64,000 bases of DNA from Sepiola atlantica (Eukaryota; Mollusca; Cephalopoda; Sepiida; Sepiolidae): positions 25,611,413-25,675,412 of the forward strand of contig OY744525.1 in assembly GCA_963556195.1 (NCBI GenBank), read 5' to 3'. How positions within the stretch are numbered: the stretch's first letter is position 1; every line of letters starts with the position of its first letter. The translations under genes and the position numbers were made by a program. Shown in pieces: positions 55,842-64,000 of the stretch. The notes below the pieces were generated by a model. The model worked only from the letters and a program-made list of their open reading frames with translations, ran no database searches and was not told where the DNA came from.

Positions 55842-55842
<1 letters not shown>
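55551..55842 (+). mobile_element. 5S rRNA-derived SINE (SINE3-like)
   Basis: The first ~118 bp align along the whole length of animal 5S rRNA: ATCACGTTGACACACC, GATCATTGAAGTTAAGCGAC (box A region), GGGTGACCATTTGGGAATAC (box C region) and CCAGGTGCTGCATG. Substitutions disrupt several stems, so it is not a functional 5S gene. A 5S-unrelated body follows (CATTGGAATCAAGCAGTGCC, CACACGGCTAGCCCCTTACA), ending in (TA)n. 5S-headed SINEs are known in animals; whether this body belongs to a described family cannot be told here. Confidence 0.7.
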
Positions 55843-55903
<61 letters not shown>

Positions 55904-56000
55904 TTATAAATATATGTATATGTACAAATTGTACATATAACTACATATATAATTGGCTATATCTATAAATATTATTATTATTATTATTATTATTATTGTT
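55843..56000. repeat. (TA)n and (ATT)n microsatellites
   Basis: (TA)n at 55,845-55,897 and (ATT)n at 55,970-55,998. Confidence 0.95.
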
Positions 56001-56394
56001 ATTGTTATGATTATATGCCCGACTCGTTAATATTCTATATGAGTGTTTTCACTTGTAAGTATAGACGAACATTCTATGTAAACTTGATGGCTGAGTGCAT
56101 TTCGAGAAATTGTAATCATTTTCGCGGGTTTTTCGTAATTGAAAAAGAAAATAAGAAGATGGAGGTAAGAGATGAGAGAACGAAGGAAACGGAGTAAAGT
56201 CGGGTTGTAAAAATTGCCGCGGGGATAATAAATATTCAAATAAAGTCTTCAGATGAGATATTAAATGCTCTCCTCCGAGCGTCAATAAAAATACATCCCG
56301 CCAATGATTGATGATTAAGAAGGGACGAATTGGTGGCATTTTTCTTTTTTCATTTTACATATCTATCTAGGAAATCAAAATGTAAAGCAAATAC

Positions 56395-56396
<2 letters not shown>
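56001..56396. other. No feature recognised
   Basis: Unique sequence. Overlapping open frames of 60-96 codons on both strands have no recognisable similarity. Confidence 0.4.

Positions 56397-56452
<56 letters not shown>
56397..56452. repeat. (GAT)n microsatellite
   Basis: About 18 GAT units. By analogy with 45,530 and 51,941 it could be a LINE tail, but no LINE is seen next to it. Confidence 0.95.
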
Positions 56453-56454
<2 letters not shown>

Positions 56455-56728
56455 CGCTGCATCTTCACACATAATTGACATTTCATCAAATTTTTCCACT
56501 GTCGTCCCTTTCTCGTTTCTGACATCGTAGGTGGCTTGTTAGACCAACTGCAGATCTCCATGACCTGTAGCACAGGTGGCAGACAAACATCATTCTTTCC
56601 ACAACATTTATGGGGTTGTCTTTAGACATTTTTTTCTGTGTACAACCATGTGTCTCTTATGTCCAGAGATGGATTTACAGTCCGTATTATGCAGGTTGCC
56701 TCACCTTGGAAAGTACATACATATTTAA

Positions 56729-56759
<31 letters not shown>

Positions 56760-57179
56760 GTATATGTATACTTAGGCAGCAAGTCATTATCTAAGCAAGT
56801 GTTGTTGAACATCACGGAACTTTCGCGTTTGTATATCTTCCTCGTGAGGTTCTCAAACCGTCGAGCCATCTTTCTGATTTCAGGTGGCAATCCGTATAGT
56901 ACTTCTCCGATAATTCTTAATTCGGCCATTTTTTCGAGCGCTTTCGACTTTCGTAGTCGTCTTCAGGATTAGGGTTTTGTTTATTTTTTTAATTTAAATA
57001 AGAAGACTTGAGTTAGTGTTTTATAGTTATCGTTACAGGCGAATGAAAGGGAGAAGAGGGTGTGTGGTTGAGTTCATTTTATTCTATCGTTTGTGTGTTT
57101 GGTTTTATTGTTTACTTATTTATTTTATTAGTTCTTATTTTTGCTATTATTTATTTATGTATTATTATTTATTCCTATT
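56453..57179. other. Unique sequence with short (TA)n
   Basis: (TA)n at 56,729-56,760. CGAGCGCTTTCGACTTTCGT then AGTCGTCTTCAGGATTAGGG (56,935-56,973) resembles the CTGAAGA(C/A)...CGAAAG motif seen in other fold-back elements. No gene. Confidence 0.4.
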
Positions 57180-57187
57180 ACTATTAT

Positions 57188-57236
<49 letters not shown>

Positions 57237-57239
57237 ATC
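57180..57239. repeat. (TA)n microsatellite
   Basis: (TA)n of about 45 bp directly beyond the 3' end of a minus-strand LINE fragment. Confidence 0.95.
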
Positions 57240-57760
57240 ATCATCATCGTATCTATTTTTAACAGGCCTTTGATTAGTCCTCTATAAGAGAATGGGGCCA
57301 GTCTGTCAGTCTTGATCGAAATCCTCCTCTCCAGGCTCGGCGGTCGTAAAGATCAAAGTTTACAATCCGCAAGGCTGCACGGTCGCGTTTATACAGCTCA
57401 TCCCAAGAAAGCTTTGGTCTTCCAGCCTGCCGACTTGATGCGATCGACATGTCTCTGACATGGAGATCCAGCTGGAGCTTCGCTCGACATGGCCAAGCCA
57501 TCTCATCTTTCCCAGCCTAAAGACACCAAATATTTGTTTCATGCCAAGCTTAGAGAGACGAGTCTGGAGGTGAGTGTCGTCTACCGGCTTGACATGGCAG
57601 ATCCATCTAATCATGGCTCTTTCGTTGTGCTGCAGTCTTTTAAGAGTGCTCGCCGATGCAGCCCATGTCTCAGAGTCATAAAACATTACACTCTTCACAC
57701 AGCTGGTGTACACCTGTCCTTTAGTCGTGACAGCCAGATGCTTATTTGTTAAGATGGGCA
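57240..57760 (-). pseudogene. LINE ORF2 C-terminal fragment (minus strand)
   Basis: Minus-strand frame MYTSCVKSVMFYDSETWAAS, then MIRWICHVKPVDDTHLQTRL and GKMRWLGHVERSSSW, a frameshift, then RQAGRPKLSWDELYKRD and DRRAWRGG. These motifs mark the end of ORF2 in several non-LTR retrotransposon clades. A short GATGATGATG lies at the 3' end before (TA)n. Confidence 0.75.
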
Positions 57761-57789
57761 GAAGTTATATATATTTTTATATATATATG

Positions 57790-57895
57790 TAATTATCATC
57801 TCCTACACTGATGAGTGCATAAGCATAAAACACATGTGTCTGTAGGTATAAAATAATTAATATTTATATAAAAAATATTGTTATAAGCCTTCTTC
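57790..57895 (+). mobile_element. Family T SINE, 3' fragment
   Basis: TCATCTCCTACACTGATGAG, AAACACATGTGTCTGTAGGT and TTAATATTTATATAAAAAAT match 58,690-58,795 closely. Confidence 0.6.
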
Positions 57896-58022
57896 AACTA
57901 GGATTGGGCTTCTTTAAAATAGTTAATATAAGCTGTCAACCTTAGTATAATGCAATGACCGGCTTCTGCCGTTGAACACTCTTATGACTAGCTTTCTGTA
58001 TTTGTCCGCTGACTCAACATTA
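57896..58022. other. No feature recognised
   Basis: Short unique spacer before the small Helitron candidate. Confidence 0.4.
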
Positions 58023-58587
58023 TCTATATATTAATATGATAGCGTGTGTGTTTGTGTGTCATGCTTACATCAAAAGCCTTGCACATGCGTGCCGCACCTA
58101 GATTTGGAAAAGAATTAAAGTCACCTAATTTTCGTAATATTTTAAGTATTTCCCTTTGACGCAACAGTTAGCGACGTAGGATTTTGACGTCGGTTTTTGA
58201 CATCGGCCCCACTGGTTTATAGTTTGATCCCAACCAACCTCTAAGATTTTTTTTCTACATCGAAGACGGGGGGGGGGGGGGAATGGGAGGGGACGACCGG
58301 GAACACATATTAATACGATAGTGTGTGTGTTATTTTGTGTGTCACGCTTACATCAAAAGCAACGACCTTCCGAATCTTTGTATGCTACTCATGAATTGGA
58401 GCCAAATTTAATTTAATCTAAAGCATTTACAAAGTACGGTTTAGTCGTCGAAATCGGAATTAGTCAATCGATCAAATCGAGAAAAAAGTCTGACGGACGG
58501 ACGAACACGAAACCGCTTTTATAGGTTAGGAACAAGATAATTAGTATTGAAAACATCATTTCGTGTAATTTACACGGGTCTCGCTAG
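58023..58587 (+). mobile_element. Small Helitron candidate (565 bp)
   Basis: Starts TCTATATATTAATATGATAG after an A and ends GGGTCTCGCTAG before a T, fitting the A|TC...CTAG|T rule. A GTGTAA/TTACAC hairpin lies 11 bp before the end. The 5' phrase GTGTGTCA(T/C)GCTTACATCA occurs twice (58,056 and 58,337), suggesting a nested or duplicated 5' end. A G13 run lies at 58,268. No coding region. Unrelated in sequence to the giant units. Confidence 0.55.
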
Positions 58588-58599
58588 TATAACATAATT

Positions 58600-58800
58600 C
58601 GCTTTCCTTTCCCGTGATAATTCATATCGGCTGAGGGGTTGAATACAGGGCTGAAAAGTCAAAGATAACTTTGTGACTGGGTTCTAATCCTTCGACAGGC
58701 AGTAATTATTATCTCCTACAGTGATGATTGCATAAGCATGAAACATGTGTCTGTAGGTAAAAACAATTAATATTTATATAAAAAATATTGTTATATATAT
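58600..58800 (+). mobile_element. tRNA-derived SINE (family T)
   Basis: Box-B match GGTTCTAATCC at 58,680, then TCTCCTACAGTGATGATTGC, GAAACATGTGTCTGTAGGTA and an AT-rich tail. Box A is degenerate. Shares its 3' body with 41,845 and 57,790. Confidence 0.6.
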
Positions 58801-58847
58801 ATACATATATGCACACGCAAACAAACTTACATACATGTGATAGTATG

Positions 58848-59175
58848 AAAATAAATTTATAGCAAATAAGCTACACAGAAACGTTAATGTTTCATTCCCG
58901 AAGGAAATCATCAGGCTAAATGTGTAGATATATGTTTTGCCATTGCTTTTGTATCTAAGTAGTGTTTACTCTAGCTAACTAACCAATCGGATTCGTTGGT
59001 TACATCACCCAAACTCACCTTTGATTCTGCGACCCGGTATTTAACGTCGGGCACAATGAATAACACTAAAATAATACATTCCGGAAACAAATTTAAGAAA
59101 ATAAAAAATACTCGACGCTATCTTCATTAAACTCCTACATTGGTTTCGGAATGTATTATTTTAGTGTTATTAACT
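58848..59175. mobile_element. Fold-back element F2 half copy plus a small inverted repeat
   Basis: AATAAGCTACACAGAAACGT, TTCCCGAAGGAAATCATCAG and CTAACTAACCAATCGGATTC match the left arm of F2. Next to it, ATAACACTAAAATAATACAT (59,056) and ATGTATTATTTTAGTGTTAT (59,152) form arms around ~75 bp. Confidence 0.6.
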
Positions 59176-59244
59176 AAAATTTTTCTGAAATCAGAGGTGT
59201 GGGGGGGGGAGCAGTTATGTTTTGGTACATGATGGTAAATTGAG

Positions 59245-60525
59245 CTAAAGTTTACAACATTATGGCGATGGGACAGAGGCTGGAGTTTGGCAGACAGTGT
59301 GGGACCTATTAGATTAGAGATTGTTTTTTTTTTTAACCCTGTCTAAGAGGGAAAGACTAATGTCTGGTGCACCAGCCCAGATGTGATAACACTCAATGCA
59401 TGGGCGAGGGGTGGCTATGTAGGGACATAGGATATTGGCAGGTGTGAGAAGTATTCTAGCACGGTAGAGAGAGCCCACCTTCCATGCAGCAGCCTTGGCA
59501 GTATCTTCTATCTAGAGTAGAAAGGGACTGGTGGGTTTACTTTCGGCAGTCTCGTAACTCTCTCTTCCCTTATTCTGTCCTTTAGTTCTCACATTCCATG
59601 AGCGATGTTTATGACCAAGGGGGAAGAATTGCTGTTTTCTAGCTTGCAATCTATCCATCGAACACTCATCGTTGGCTAGTTTTTGACCTTGAAGTAGTAT
59701 TTTTTTAGCTCCTTACATCAAGTGGCTTTATGCCTCGTCTGGAGCGATTTCCATTAAAAAAAAAATTATTCCAATTCATGTTACCTATGAATGTTAGGCC
59801 GAGGAGCTTGTTGGACTCTCGGGTAGACTGCTATCAACCATGGCAATTGGTGGTTGAAAAAGTTTCTTATAATTGTTAAAGGAAAGGAGCTTAGTCTTAA
59901 TAGCATTAAATGTTATCATCCATTTATGGTCCCATTCAACCACAGACTGGATGTTATTCTTTAAGGAATCGGCCATGTCCTTAGATCTGTGCGCGTTCAT
60001 TTTACCTACATGTCGAGAATAAAGCGTGGTGTCATCAGCAAATATATCCATCTCGGACACAATTGCATCAGGGAAGTCGTTTATGAAGATTAGGGATAAT
60101 AACAGTACAAGGATCGACCCCTGAGGTACTCTCATATTAATGTCACGTTGTTTGGATGTGCGACCATTGATGAAAACCTGGATCTTTTTTTTGGCTAAGA
60201 CGAATCTGATTTTATTAATTATCTGTCCAGTAATATCGTACAAATTAATTTTCATGTCAGACCTTGTCAAAGGCTTTTGATATATCAAGTGCTTCACTTG
60301 TCTTGTCCAGTGTATGGTATATGCGTCCAGAGATAACCGTTAGGATATCCGCCATAGAACGTGCTTGCCTAAATCCATACTGATGGTGAGAAAGAAGTTT
60401 ACCATTAACTAAGTGGTTGACTAATGCTAGATTTATTAGTGACTCAGACAGAGAGTGGGAGGAGAGTGACGGTGCGATAATTTTGTGGGTCAGTTCTTTC
60501 ACCAAAATTTTTGAACACTGGTACC
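59245..60525 (-). pseudogene. LINE A: Jockey/CR1-group ORF2, disrupted
   Basis: On the minus strand the order is reverse transcriptase N-terminal part (HHQYGFRQARSMADILTV), motif A (LDISKAFDKV), motif B (RVPQGSILVLL) and motif C (FADDTTLYSR), then thumb/C-terminal sequence. The frame changes once between motif A and motif B (60,297/60,257), is broken by a SINE insertion at 59,517-59,766 and by further stops, and the 3' end is missing at 59,245. The 5' side stops at a fold-back element at 60,526. It matches LINE B closely in sequence. Confidence 0.82.
59517..59766 (+). mobile_element. LINE-tailed SINE (copy S5) nested in LINE A
   Basis: Full-length plus-strand copy, GGGTTTACTTTCGGCAGTCT to GTCTGGAGCGATTTCCATT and an A tail. 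LINE A homology continues on either side (CAGCCTTGGCAGTATCTTCT before, TTCCAATTCATGTTACCTAT after), so the SINE inserted after the LINE. Confidence 0.85.
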
Positions 60526-60772
60526 ACACTATACATTATTTTGATCATCCATCGGTTCCTTTGATTTCATGGAAACACTGGAAACTCTACCCACAGGATT
60601 AAAGATATCGCATGTGACCGGTTCATCAGTCAATGTAATCATAATGACATTATCATTACATCGGCTGATGAACCAATCACATTTGGTATCTTTAACGTTG
60701 TAGTTGAATCTCCAGTGTTCCGTGAAACCGAAGGTACCGATGGATGATCAAAATAATGTACTGTGTCCATTA
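60526..60772. mobile_element. Fold-back element F4 (~247 bp)
   Basis: Outer arms TACATTATTTTGATCATCCA with TCGGTTCC, and GGTACCGATGGATGATCAAA with ATAATGTA. The arms continue inward through CACTGGAAACT / AATCTCCAGTG to CATCAGTCAATGTAATCATA and ATTACATCGGCTGATGAACC at the centre. Borders LINE A. Confidence 0.78.
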
Positions 60773-60859
60773 AATGAAAATATGTATGCTCTTGCACAGG
60801 TAATTGAGCACTCTTGTCATTTCTCCTATAACACTGAATTACACACACACACACACTAA

Positions 60860-60884
60860 TATATATATATATATATATATATTT
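60860..60884. repeat. (CA)n/(TA)n tail
   Basis: ACACACACACAC then (TA)n, abutting the 3' end of LINE B, possibly its variable tail. Confidence 0.85.
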
Positions 60885-63025
60885 TAACATGATTCACCCC
60901 AAACAAGGCAGGCCACCACTGTAGATGTAAGGGGCTACTGAGAAAAAAAAAAGGGGAGAAGGTTGGGGGGTCAGCCTAAATTGGGATCTGCGCAGCGAGA
61001 TGTCTGTTTACATTAGTTTTAAATTTCTGCATGTCAGTACTGTCGGGGAAACAAGGAGCAAGGAGGGAGTTCCAGAGGCCAGCAGCACGAGGAAAGAAGC
61101 TATTTGAGTAGAAGGCTCTCCGGCATCTGGGGACCTCCACAGTGAATGAATGGGATTTAGTTGATTGTCGAGTTAGTCTAGTGAATTTACGTCGAGGGGG
61201 CACCAGAGTAGCCAATTCATCAGAGCATAATCCATTGAAGTATTTATAAAACAAACATAAGGATGTTACATTGCAGCGATGGGACAGGGACTGGAGTTTG
61301 GTTGACAGTGAGGGACCTATTAGGTTGGCGACTCTTTTTTGGACCTTGTCAAGGAGGAAGAGACTAGTAGATGATGCACCAGCCCAGATGTGACAACAAT
61401 ACTCCATGCATGGGCGGATGGTGGCTTTGTAGAGATACAGGATAATGTCAGGTGTGAGGAGTTTACTAGCACGGTAGAGGAAGCCAACCTTCTTTGCGGC
61501 AGCCTTGGCAATGTCTTCAATGTATTTGTTCCAATTCATGTTACCTGTGAAGGTTAGGCCGAGGAGTTTGAATGATGAACTCTCAGGTAGGGTGTTATTT
61601 GCCATGGCAATCGGTGGTTGGAGAGGCTTCTTGTAGTTATTGAAGGAAAGGAGCTTTGTCTTTGCAGCATTAAAAGTTACCAACCACTTATGACCCCAAT
61701 CCACTACAGCCTGGAGGTCATTTTCTAAAGATTCAGCCATTGCCTCGGATATGATCGCGTCTGTTTTACCAACATGGCGAGAGTAAAGCGTGGTGTCGTC
61801 AGCAAATAAACCAATCTCCGACTCTATGTCATCAGGGAGATCATTTATATAGATCAGGAACAACAAAGGTCCAAGGATAGATCCCTGAGGTACACTTGCA
61901 TTTATGTCATGTTGCTTAGATGAACGGACATCAAGGACAACCTGGATTTTTCTTTTGTTTAGGAAGGATCTAATTAAATTAAGAAGTTGCCCAGTAATAC
62001 CGTATGAGCGTATTTTCAGGAGAAGCCCTTTATGCCATACCTTGTCAAAGGCCTTGGATATATTACTGCCCTAGCTTCACCTGCGTTGTCGAGTGTATGA
62101 TACATGGGTTCAGAGATGACCGTTAGGATGTCTGCAGTAGATCGTGCTTGTCTAAATCCATACTGGCGGTCAGATAGAAGTTTAGCATTAACTAAGTGCC
62201 GTACTATCGCTAGATTGATTAAGGATTCAAAGATTTTGGCAAAGATCGGCAGTAGACTGATTGGACGGTATTTCTGAGGGTAGGTTCTATTCCCAGAACT
62301 CTTGTAGACAGGTACCACAGAGGCAATTTTCCAGCTATCGGGGAAGCAAGATTCGGCTAGGCATTTATTGAAGAGTTTGGAGAGGACAAGGGCCAGTTCA
62401 GCAGAACCTTTCTTTATTACTATTACAGGTATAAGATCAGGCCCACAAGCTTTAGAGGTGTCAAAGTTTTTTATGATGTCTCTGACCTGGGATGGGGTGA
62501 TGACCAGGTTATCAAGTGTGACTTCGTCCGCAAAGGGAATTCAGGGAGGGGGTGACTATATGAGTCTAAAGTAGAGTTAGAAGTGAAGCGCTGGGCAAGT
62601 AGTTCAGCCTTATCAGTGGCCGTGCAAACGACATCATTGTGGTTTGATAGTGGGGGAATCGTTGATTGACCATTATTCACTACACTATTGTAAATTTTCC
62701 TGAAATCGCGAGTACCTAGTTTCTGTGACTGGATGCGTCTTTTTGTTAACTCATTATACCTTTTCTTTGCTTCGCCTATCACGGCCTTGCAATTATTTCT
62801 TGACTCTATAAATTTATGTCTATTAGTAGCTGACTTATGAGGCCGAATTTACGGAATGCTTGTTGCCTCTCAGAAATGGCAGCTGCACATTCCGAGGTGA
62901 ACCATTGAGGGGAGTGAGGCTTGCTAAAGAATTTTCGCATGGGGACATAGGCTTCAATGCCTGCTTTGACCCATTCAGTTAATTCGTTTACACACTGGTT
63001 TGTAGGTGTGTATGTGTGTGTGTGT
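60885..63025 (-). pseudogene. LINE B: Jockey/CR1-group ORF2, endonuclease missing, frameshifted
   Basis: Minus-strand order: linker (WVKAGIEAYVPMRKFFSKPH, WFTSECAAAISERQQAFRK), AKKRYNELTKR with DFRKIYNSVVNNGQSTIPPL, then in another frame KACGPDLIPVIV, NYRPISLLPI-like KYRPISLLPIFAKIFE, DRQYGFRQARSTADILTV, and FADDTTLYSR at the reverse-transcriptase active site. A 296-codon frame (61,866-60,976) then runs to FFPRAAGLWNSLLAPCFP. Motif A is lost in a short deletion near 62,068, and at least three frameshifts are needed to read through. The 3' UTR ends CCTTACATCTACAGTGGTGG with CCTGCCTTGTTTGGGGTGA. It is cut at 63,025, so the endonuclease part is absent. Confidence 0.85.
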
Positions 63026-63027
63026 TG

Positions 63028-63385
63028 CATCCCTGTGCTTGTTTGACAAGTACTTTAATGGAATGTGCTCTGACGAAATCGTGGCACTTGTGCCCTCTCG
63101 ACGTAAATACCCCTGACTGACTCGACAAACAGCAAGAGGTCACCAGATACCAGAAAGCTTTCGACTCTAATAGTTTCTTCCTTCGGACTGCTAGACTTCG
63201 GGATTCCCTCGCTGTTTACTGCTCCCCTGACTGTATTAACATGCAGAAATTTAAATGTAATGCAAACAGAAATCTTGCTGCTCAATTCCCTACTTAGAGT
63301 GTCCCTTTAGGCATGGTCCACAACAGTAGCCCCTTACGTCCAAGTGGCAAAGTGCCTTGTTTGGGATTAATAAAAGTAAATAAAA
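63028..63385 (+). pseudogene. LINE ORF2 C-terminal fragment and 3' UTR (plus strand)
   Basis: Frame ASLCLFDKYFNGMCSDEIVA then LVPSRRKYP, same family as LINE B but opposite orientation. A TGA follows and a segment is missing before FFLRTARLRDSL-like sequence. The 3' tail CAAGTGGCAAAGTGCCTTGT then TTGGGATTAATAAAAG. The join with LINE B is a (GT)n run at 63,005-63,024. Confidence 0.72.
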
Positions 63386-63474
63386 ATAAAAAATAAAATA
63401 TATATATATATATATATTTCCAAGTGGCAAAGTGCCTTGTTTGGGATTAATAAAAGTAAATAAAAATAAAAAAT

Positions 63475-63516
<42 letters not shown>
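63341..63516. repeat. 78-bp tandem duplication of a LINE tail plus (TA)n
   Basis: CCAAGTGGCAAAGTGCCTTG through TAAAATATATATA occurs at 63,341 and again at 63,420, each ending in (TA)n. Copies are essentially identical, so recent. Confidence 0.9.
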
Positions 63517-63517
<1 letters not shown>

Positions 63518-63647
63518 TGGGTGCTAAGAAAATCGATGGTATTATGTTCTATATGTGCAAATACTGAAACAATTTCCCATAAACATAGCTTCGGAAATGC
63601 TTAATTTCTGAGTTATAAGCTATTGAAACAAATACTGATCAATATTC

Positions 63648-63653
63648 TTTATT
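63648..63653 (-). terminator. Polyadenylation signal AATAAA (minus strand)
   Basis: Minus strand reads TTTACAATAAAGAATATTG, about 85 bp after the stop codon of the terminal exon candidate at 63,739. Confidence 0.4.
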
Positions 63654-63738
63654 GTAAACATCTAACACATACACTGTGTGTGATAGTGCACTGTTATTTC
63701 TACACATGGGATAGATAAACATTATCCCTGTGACAGGA

Positions 63739-64000
63739 TCACACATAAAATAAGTCTGGGTCTGGTGTTGCCATATACACCAACAAAACCATGAAAAAAT
63801 GACTCCAAACAAATATAAAAGCCGTGAGGTTCAGAAGAAAGATCTGAACGTCATGATCGGCAGGGCTCCTTTGGTAGCCAACATGGGGAACTTGGTCGGC
63901 ATCCTGCAAATGTTGGCCCTCTATATTACAAATTACAGAATAATACATCACACCAAATAAGATCAGTACAAACCAAAGAGTACGCAGAGGAGAGAAGAAC
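63739..64000 (-). CDS. Possible 3'-terminal exon of a membrane protein gene (partial)
   Basis: A minus-strand frame is open from the window edge to TGA at 63,739. It contains a hydrophobic stretch RTLWFVLILFGVMYYSVIC, a hydrophilic loop (IEGQHLQDADQVPHVGYQRS), then a second hydrophobic stretch FLLNLTAFIFVWSHFFMVLL and a short tail ending PDPDLFYV. Two predicted membrane segments, ordinary amino-acid composition and a downstream AATAAA make it the best candidate for a cellular gene here. I do not recognise the family. The exon could equally be a chance frame; its upstream splice site lies outside the window. Confidence 0.35.
   Translation of the reverse strand, partial: FFSPLRTLWFVLILFGVMYYSVICNIEGQHLQDADQVPHVGYQRSPADHDVQIFLLNLTAFIFVWSHFFMVLLVYMATPDPDLFYV

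Noticed and set aside
55633..57273. Frames containing YIYIYIY stretches
   Set aside because: Translations of (TA)n microsatellites.

Overview
The window is repeat-rich animal DNA with almost no ordinary gene content. The combination of minisatellite blocks, (TA)n tracts, LINE-tailed SINEs, non-LTR retrotransposon scraps, a Penelope-like remnant and Tc1/mariner copies fits an invertebrate metazoan. I infer a mollusc, perhaps a coleoid cephalopod, but no single-copy gene confirms this. Positions 1-26,874 are one composite block. Five long elements lie head to tail in the same orientation, and each ends in the same ~280-bp 3' module terminating in CCGCTAG. At each of the four internal junctions that CTAG is followed directly by a new 5' end (TCT..TATATAAA). 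TC start, CTAG end and a T after the last unit are hallmarks of non-autonomous Helitrons, so I read the block as a concatemer of giant Helitron-like elements (units 1 to 5, ends at 3,936, 9,668, 13,845, 18,442 and 26,874). Between the conserved ends each unit carries a different assortment of minisatellites with periods of about 180, 30, 76, 33, 138, 35, 77 and another 30 bp. The 35-bp array always abuts the 3' module. Two 5'-module subtypes exist: A in units 2 and 5, B in units 3 and 4. All long open frames in this block are translations of satellites and are not genes. From 26,875 to about 53,000 the sequence is a mosaic of dispersed repeats: a SINE with a perfect 17-bp target-site duplication (called R1 here), a second SINE sharing its 3' tail with a LINE, tRNA-derived SINEs, several fold-back elements, a mariner-type MITE, a hAT-like element sitting in a polypyrimidine tract, a Penelope-like fragment, a short TIR transposon encoding a SDEHGERFHQD-type protein end, and a broken DD41D Tc1/mariner transposon together with its internally deleted derivative. 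From 53,000 to 64,000 there are more fold-back elements, a 5S rRNA-derived SINE, a small second Helitron candidate, and two long but disrupted LINEs of the Jockey/CR1 group on the minus strand (one split by a SINE). A possible 3'-terminal exon of a cellular membrane-protein gene runs off the right edge on the minus strand. No intact, functional protein-coding gene can be shown. The biology visible here is that of transposable elements and of the tandem arrays growing inside them. Fragments of the R1 SINE and of Helitron termini seem to have seeded several of these arrays.
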